Source of the DNA: Caprella mutica
Lineage: Eukaryota > Arthropoda > Malacostraca > Amphipoda > Caprellidae
NCBI GenBank assembly: GCA_947561585.1
Contig: CANNZV010000120.1
Location: 1-64,000, forward strand
Direction: 5' to 3'
Length of the DNA stretch: 64,000 nt
The stretch's first letter is position 1. Each line of letters begins with the position of its first letter. Under the pieces are notes generated by a model. It was given only the letters and a program-made list of their open reading frames with translations, was not told the DNA's origin and searched no databases. Positions 40,501 to 49,500 of this stretch are shown one piece after another. The position numbers and the translations under genes were made by a program.

Positions 40501-43500
40501 AGTACCTATATTTTAAAGATTGATATACACACAGAGAAAGGATTAGTTGAATCAAATCATATTTGATTTGTTTTGACTAAATTTTATGGTTTATCTGTGC
40601 GCCTACCTACGTGGTGAGTTGCAGGTACTATTTAATATGAGTTAAATTGACGTTGGTTAAAACAACACATATGTGAGTTGATTATTTTTAATTCCCGATG
40701 GTCACAACAACTACCTGTGATAGTCAAAACTGCTCGTGATGGTTGAACCAATAATATGTAATAGTTAAAACAACTACAGAACAAGGTTACTTCAACTACT
40801 TGTGTATGTTTCTCCAATCACTCCTATGTGTTATACCAACTACTCGTGTAGGTTATACCAACTGCTTGTGTAGGTTATACCAACTACTCGTGTAAGTTAT
40901 ACCAACTACTCGTGTAGGTTATACCAACTACTCGTGTAGGTTACATTAACTACTCGTATAGGTGATATCAACTACTCATGTAGGTTATATCAACTACTCG
41001 GTTAGGTTATATCAACTACTCGTGTTGGTTATATCAACTACTCATGTAGGTTATACCCATTGCTTGTGTAGGTTATACCAACTACTCGTGTAGGTTATAC
41101 CAACTACTCGTGTAGGTTATACCAAATACTCGTGTAGGTTACATTAACTACTCATATAGGTGATATCAACTACTTGTGTAGGTTATATCAACTACTCGGT
41201 TAGGTTATATCAACTACTCGTGTTGGTTATATCAACTACTCGTGTAGGTTATACCCACTGCTTGTGTAGGTTATACCAACTACTCGTGTAGGTTATACTA
41301 ACTACTCGCGTAGGTTATACCAACTACTCGTGTAGGTTATACCAACTAATCGTGTAGGTTACATTAACTACTCGTATAGGTGATATCAACTACTTGTGTA
41401 GGTTATATCAACTACTCGGTTAGGTTATATCATCTTCTCGTGTTGGTTATATCAACTACTTGTAAACTAAGTAAATGTATATCAACTATTATAGTGTAGG
41501 TTGAAATATCGGTCTGGTTAGCAGTAGCCAGACTTTTTACAAGACTTTTTCAGTCACTATACATATAACTTAATGAATAATAAATTAATGATAAAGCCTT
41601 TATCTTCTAAACCATATTTTAGTGCAATTCATCTTACTTATAGGCACTGATATTGAAATATGCTAATAGAATTACCAAGGTCAAATTGAAAACGAAATAT
41701 AAACATTTATGTTTTAGATTTATTATTTAGAAGTTTAATTTGAATTCTCGTCACTTTCTTTCACGACTGTAGGTTGCCAATTCCTGAAATAAGAGATTCG
41801 TATATCAATATATATTGAATAGAAATTCACAGTATCGTTCATATACATTATCAATAACATCACCTACTCTTTTTCCTTTTGTGATGAGATAGCGACAGCT
41901 TCGATATTCTTTTCATGTCTGGAATCCCTAAAAGCATATGAAAAAGTAAGAGCTAATCATATTGCAAATACATATTTAGAAATCATCTAATATTTTCAAA
42001 TACTTACTTTGACCTAGCATAAATGTTCCTGAACCATTCAAAGGAATTGAAGAGGACTCCGATAGTTAATGACGTTGATCTACTTCATCAATTCTTCATG
42101 AAGATCTGAAAGTAGATTCAGAAAATATAGAAAACCATATATTAATAAAGAAATGAAAAGAATTATTAACTGAGAATTCTTTCATATAGGTAATTAAATT
42201 ATTTATATAAAATGTTAAACTAATTATAAATCTTCAGATGCAGTATAAATTTAGCTCTAATAAATGCAATGGATTTTTCTAGCTAATTTTGTTCATTATA
42301 AACTCATAATGTAGACTTTAATTAAATACCAAGAAAGTATAATATATCAAAAGGCTCACCTCTGGTTGGAGTTCTCCCTGCTAAATCCTTGGATGGAGTT
42401 CTCCCAGTCATAGAAAACTAGGGTCAAGTAGGAAAATTGCGGCACTTTAACTAACTGCGGTCTCTTATCTCAGAAACATTAATAACCATCATGACTTCAA
42501 GGCACTCGTGAAATGAATAGAACCTATCATAAATTGAGCTTAAATTATGATGTTCAACAATTCAGTATATAGCTAAACTAATTTCAGAATGATTTTGAGA
42601 CTCTCTTAATAGGGTCACAATTAGAAATTAAAGAACCGAATTTGGCTGTGTAACCCTACCTATAGGTACACCAACTAGTTTTAAAATATATAGATTATCA
42701 GACCACTTTACTTAAGATACTAGGATAAGTTCCGAAATATCGGACGGCTCCACATTTTCGGTCGCGTAAGAAAAACTATATTAAATTAACTTTTATTTTA
42801 ATTAGCTATTAGGTAGCTATATACTATATTTCATACGTGACCGAAAATTTGAAATCGCCTGATAATTTGGAACTTACCCTATTCTGAGGACAGCGCAGTA
42901 ACTGCCTAGCCTATGTAGCAGGGGTGTAGGTCATAAGCCCCCCCGGTCATGAGCCCACCCGGTCATGAGCCCCCCTAGGTCATAAGCCTCCCCGGTCAAG
43001 AGTCCCCCCGGTCATGAGCCCTCCCGGTCATGAGCCCCCCTGTTTTTAAATCCTTATTTACCTATACTATTTAATCCTTATTGACACTTTTGTAGTTCAT
43101 TACTGAATAGACATAAAATTTATGTATATCGGGGGGCGTGCCGCCCCCAAACCCCCCTGCCAGATCATTAAACAATCATGAATTATGCAGTACAACAAAC
43201 TAGCGGATACAACAAACTACATTAGTAACTCTCAGTTATTTCTATCTAAGTAATTCTTCATTTGTTTAACTAGGTAAATAAGGGAGGAAAAAACAGGGAG
43301 GGGGGGCTCGTGACCGGGGGGGCTCATGACCTAGGGGGGCTCATGACCGGTGGGGCTCGTGACCGGGGGGCTCATGACTGGAAGGGCTCTTGACCGGGGG
43401 GGCTCTTGACCGTACCCCATGTAGAAGGTATTGACACTGAAAAAATAAAAACAGCTAGGTAGGTATGATGCTTAAATAAGTTAACATATAATAATTTAGG

Positions 43501-46500
43501 AAAATTAGTTTGGATATCAGTTTAAAACTGGAAGGCAGTAATCAAAATTCATTATTATATAAAAGTTATATACTGATAATCAGCTCTTCAAATAACTACC
43601 TATATAAAGCCACCAAACTATCAATCACAAATATTTTAGAATATTTAGGCAGACATTTATCAATTTATTAATGGAAATAATTAATAATCGATCGGCAGCG
43701 ATAATAATATTAAAGGCATATAACGCTATTGTTTGCACTTAAACTAAAATGGTATTGAGGAGCGTTCACATTCAACACGTAACACACTTGAAACAAGATT
43801 TGAACTGAAAAGTGTTATGCGAATAAATTAGCTTTGAGGAAAGCATAAGTTGCCACTTACTCATTTGATTGAACTCGCACATAATCTTAAAGAAAAAAGT
43901 AGCACTAACTCTCATAGTAAGTTAATTTATACACCAGATAAATAAGATTAACAGTCTTTGTGGGTTACATTATCACACTATGTCATAGCTGTTTTAACTC
44001 ACACCTAAACTTACAAAAAAGTAGCGCCAACTCTCATAGTAAGTTAATTCATACACTGCAGAATACATTGGATTAACAGTCTTTGTGGGTTACTATAACA
44101 CACTATGTCATAGTTGATTTAACTCGCACCTTAACTTCAAAAAAGTAGCGTCAACTCTCATAGTAAGTTAATTCATACACCAGATACATTGAATTGACAA
44201 TCTTTGTGAGTTACTTCAACACACTATGTCCTAGTTGTTTTAACATATGTTCAAACTCCCAATATGTAACTCCAACTCTCATAGTAAGTTGATTCAATCC
44301 ATAAAATGATTTGAATTAACTATGTTTGGTGACACACACGTCATAGTTGTTTTGACACACATGAAAACATGAATATAGTCAAACCAACTCACGTAATAAA
44401 TTAATTCAAAGCATAAATTGTTGACCCATTAAATATGAGTAAACTTTTTTCTCTGTGTACTTTTTGTAGCAGTAAAATTTCTAATTCAAAGTCATAAAAA
44501 TACGAAAATTATTATAATCTTACGAAAGAGATTTTCTTCGTATAATTTAACATAATTGAATATTTATCAATATATTTTTTATTAAAAATTAATTAAAGTT
44601 TTAAAAGGCTTAAAAATGAAATTATCTCAACCAAAGTAATAAAAGACTTGAAAGTTGTTTTATATCAATGAAAAACATTATATATCTATATTGATAACAA
44701 AATTCTGTAAAAGGAATGGTGGCAAGAAAATTGTATAACTGCATGTTTACATTTAGGTTTCGGTAGCTGCACATTGTATGTTACCGGACATTCTCTTTTA
44801 CGGTTGCTATCCTAACTTGTTCTTCATTACTATTCATGAGCGGAACTTATTTTTCTGCAGCCGAAGAAATTGCTGAAGATAAGCGCAAAGACTTTATCTC
44901 TCAAACAGAAAACTAAATTCGTGCAGTGTACAACCAACAAAAATGTCATTTCTTCTCACTTGCTGTGTGTAACGGTAGCTTTCAGTCTCCAAAATTAAGT
45001 AGAACCCGAATATTAATTATCTTAAGGAGAGATCTATCCATATCGTTAAATTCAACTTACAGTCAAGTCTTTAATGCTTGCATGTGATCATCATAAGAAA
45101 TATCTTTTATACAAGTAATGTTGCACATCATTGAACGGACAGGTCTTGGTTTCACTCTGACATTTTCTTCAAAGGATTCATTTCATCTTTGGGAAGGAAG
45201 GTGTAAATAATTCTCCCGAAGTAATGGCTGATGGAGCAAGTTAAGCCTTTCAAATAGATCTGCTGTGAATATTTTACCTGAAGAAAAACACTGAAACACC
45301 GACAGTTAATAGTCACATTGAATTGCTTGACTCTGGTGAAACTTTTTAAGATTGAAATGATTCTTTAATCACTTCTTCACTATATGGGTTTTTAAATATT
45401 AAAAATTTCTAGTATATTTTCACTGCAGATTGATTTCTTGATCTATCTTTACTGATTCAAATTGAAATAAATAATTTGTAGGAAAATTTGGTGCAAATAT
45501 AACCGATTACAATAAATTTGGTTCTTAACCATATCAGTACTGGACTATTTCTGTTCATTTTGTAGTTGTAAGGTAGTCACAACACCTCTTGCTTCCACTA
45601 TCGTGATGAAAAAGCTATGAGTATGTATTGCATAATAGTGATGGTGTATGTTACTTCATTGGCTTACTTAATATCCTGGTTTGAATTAATTATTCCATAA
45701 ATTAAATAAAAAAATACATATCTTAATTTAAACTTCTGTTAATTAATTAATGACTAGAAGTTCTTAATTCATTATTAATTAATCTTATTAATTAAGGATT
45801 AGAATATATATCATATGTATGACCGCGTGCAAAGTTAAATTGCATGTACATGTAACTATTACACAATGAATTAAAACTTGAATGTTTAAACGGAACTTTT
45901 TAAAAATTTGTTGCCGATTTCAGTTTGATCTTTCTTTTAAAAAATATTTCAAATGAAATTTTATTCTCAAAAGTTTGAAAAATCCTGGGAAGAAATCATC
46001 TTGTAAGTTGAAAAAATCTTCAAAATGGAAAAAAATCCTAGAATAGTTTGATGAGAGCAATTGATTAGTGAGTGCAAACAATCATAGCCAAATTGTAGAG
46101 CCTTTCTTCTACCAGAGCACAGAAACTTTAGAATCATTTCATCAGAGAACTACAAAGAGCAGTACGCAGCATTCACATGAAACTCCAACATTCTAATTAG
46201 ACTCATTATAACTAATGAGATTTGGAAATGGCTTTCAGTGTTTAGATTGGGCAGAAAGGATGCAACCCACAGCACCGCCGCTATTCCGTTGCAATTTATC
46301 GGCCAGATTCCGATATTGAATTCCGGGAATTAGATTTATTCTAAAAGAAGTGTTGGTGATGTATTTCACATTTAAATAATATCACTTTAGTTTAAATGTA
46401 CAGGAATTTAATACTCCTATACCAATACTCCTATTTAATACTCCTATACCAATACTCCTATTTAATACTCCTATACCAATACTCCTATTTAATACTCCTA

Positions 46501-49500
46501 TACCAATACTCCTATATAATACTCCTATACCAATACTCCTATTTAATACTCCTATACCAATACTCCTATTTAATACTCCTATACCTATGTATATCAACCA
46601 ATAATGATCTTCATATGAAATCTTACCATTCAACATTTTATATAATAACTGACAAGAAAACTTATAAACTTTAAAAAGCAACATAAAATATTCATAGATT
46701 GCCAGATTCGAATAATAATTAGACAGATTGATGATAAATTCACAATAATGTTTTTAAACTCTAGGAAGTTGAAATAGAATTGAAATTAAGGAGAAAGATA
46801 ATATCAACCGAAATAACTTCTTTCACCTGTAGCGCACGTACTCTAGTCTCACTCACGTGTTTGTAGTCTCACTCACGTGTTTGTAGTCTCACTCAAGTGT
46901 TTGTAGTCTCACTCACGTGTTTATAGTCTCACTCACGTGTTTATAGTCTCACTCACGTGTTTGTAGTCTCACTCACGTGTTTATAGTCTCACTCACGTGT
47001 TTATAGTTTCACTCACTTTTTTGTAGTCTCACTCACGTGTTTGTAGTCTCACTCACGTGTTTGTAGTCTCACTCACGTGTTTATAGTCTCACCCTCGGGT
47101 TTGTAGTCTCACTCACGTGTTTATAGTCTCACTCACGTGTTTATAGTCTCACTCACGTGATTGTAGTCTCACTCACGTGTTTGTAGTCTCACTCACGTGT
47201 TTGTAGTCTCACTCACGTGTTTGTAGTCTCACTCACGTGTTTGTAGTCTCACTCACGTGTTTGTAGTCTCACTCACGTGTTTATAGTCTCACTCACGTGT
47301 TTATAGTCTCACTCACGTGTTTGTAGTCTCACTCACGTGTTTATAGTCTCACTCACGTGTTTATAGTTTCACTCACTTGTTTGTAGTCTCACTCACGTGT
47401 TTGTAGTCTCACTCACGTGTTTATAGTCTGACTCACGTGTTTGTAGTCTCACTCACGTGTTTGTAGTCTCACTCACGTGTTTATAGTCTCACTCTCGTGT
47501 TTGTAGTCTCACTCACGTGTTTATAGTCTCACTCACGTGTTTATAGTCTCACTCACTTGTTTGTAGTCTCACTCACGTGTTTGTAGTCTCACTCACGTGT
47601 TTGTAGTCTCACTCACGTGTTTATAGTCTCACTCACGTGTTTGTAGTCTCACTCACGTGTTTGTAGTCTCACTCACGTGTTTATAGTCTCACTCACGTGT
47701 TTATAGTCTCACTCACGTGTTTGTAGTCTCACTCACGTGTTTGTAGTCTCACTCACGTGTTTGTAGTCTCACTCACGTGTTTGTAGTCTCACTCACGTGT
47801 TTGTAGTCTCACTCACGTGTTTGTAGTCTCACTCACGTGTTTATAGTCTCACTCACGTGTTTATAGTCTCACTCACGTGTTTGTAGTCTCACTCACGTGT
47901 TTATAGTCTCACTCACGTGTTTATAGTTTCACTCACTTGTTTGTAGTCTCACTCACGTGTTTGTAGTCTCACTCACGTGTTTATAGTCTGACTCACGTGT
48001 TTGTAGTCTCACTCACGTGTTTGTAGTCTCACTCACGTGTTTATAGTCTCACTCTCGTGTTTGTAGTCTCACTCACGTGTTTATAGTCTCACTCACGTGT
48101 TTATAGTCTCACTCACTTGTTTGTAGTCTCAATCACGTGTTTGTAGTCTCACTCACGTGTTTGTAGTCTCACTCACGTGTTTATAGTCTCACTCACGTGT
48201 TTATAGTCTCACTCACGTGTTTGTAGTCTCACTCACGTGTTTCTAGTCTCACTCACGTGCTTTAGTCTCACTCACGTGTTTTAGTCTCACTCACGTGTTT
48301 GTAGTCTCACTCACGTGTTTGTAGCCTCACTCACGTGTTTTAGTCTCACTCACGTGTTTTAGTCTCACTCACGTGTTTTAGTCTCACTCACGTGTTTTAG
48401 TCTCACTCACGTGTTTTAGTCTCACTCACGTGTTTTAGTCTCACTCACGTGTTTTAGTCTCACTCACGTGTTTTAGTCTCACTCACGTGTTTTAGTCTCA
48501 GTCACGTGTTTTAGTCTCACTCACGTGTTTTAGTCTCAGTCACGTGTTTTAGTCTCACTCACGTGTTTTAGTCTTAGTCACGTGTTTTAGTCTCACTCAC
48601 GTGTTTTAGTCTTAGTCACGTGTTTTAGTCTCACTCACGTGTTTTAGTCTCACTCACGTGCCTCACCCCTCATCCTCAGTCACTCATTCAGTAACTTACT
48701 AAATATCTCTAAATTAGTTAATTTTTTCAATAAATTTCACTAATTATAAGTTAAAGTTCACCATCAAAGACCTAAAAGTTTGGTAATTATCGAAACATTT
48801 TACATTACAGATTTGTAGAATTAGATTAACTCAATTTAGTGAAATAGTAGTAGTGACAAAAGGAATTCCTTTGGTGCTTTTATAGGTTTTCCTCTCTATG
48901 GATTTAGGCCCAGAATATCCAGTTGTGAATTGTTTGAAGAACAAAAGAGACTTGGAAAACAGTGGAGTACGAACAATGCATGGCAAGGAATGGATAATGA
49001 GAATAGGCAGAGAGAGAGAGAAGTACAGTGGGAGAGAAAGATTTCTTCACCTCCAATGGTTAAAGAAGTAGTAAATTGAATTGAAATAGAATAATGATAC
49101 CTTTTTTACAGTGGATATATGAATGTGAAAGTTCTGTTTAAAAACTGTATGTAAAACATAATAAAAAACACAATTTGAAATTTAATTACGAAATGTCTGA
49201 TTCATGTACTCAGGTTTTTAATTCAATATTCAGGCAAAATTTTCTAGCAAAAAATAAATATGTACAATAAATTTAAACAAAGTACAAACTAAACAAATAA
49301 TAAATACACTGAAATCAATTACGATATAAGCATTGATCTAGACCTATTACATCAATAAATGACTTTCCTATTGAAATTAATTAATAGATGTGCCGATAAA
49401 TAATAATAATAGTCAGTGCGAGAAAGATTACTTATGTAATATCTTTAATTATGTATAAGTTTCAAAACAGCGAATCCCAATTATAAAGGACAAGTCATTT

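Larger units (their letters stand above)
40528..44460. mobile_element. Possible large composite with ACACAGAGAAA ends
   Basis: ACACAGAGAAAGGATTAG near 40528 and, on the other strand at 44460, ACACAGAGAAAAAAG. Inward of both ends are GTGAGTTGxTTT and ATATGAGT motifs in inverted orientation. The interior contains a 22-bp array, a foldback element and a 123-bp array. The terminal match is short and no target duplication was found. Confidence 0.3.

Noticed and set aside
46405..46587. Similarity of AATACTCCTAT units to the P-type target duplication ACTCCTAC
   Set aside because: Only seven to eight shared bases and no other link between the loci; chance.
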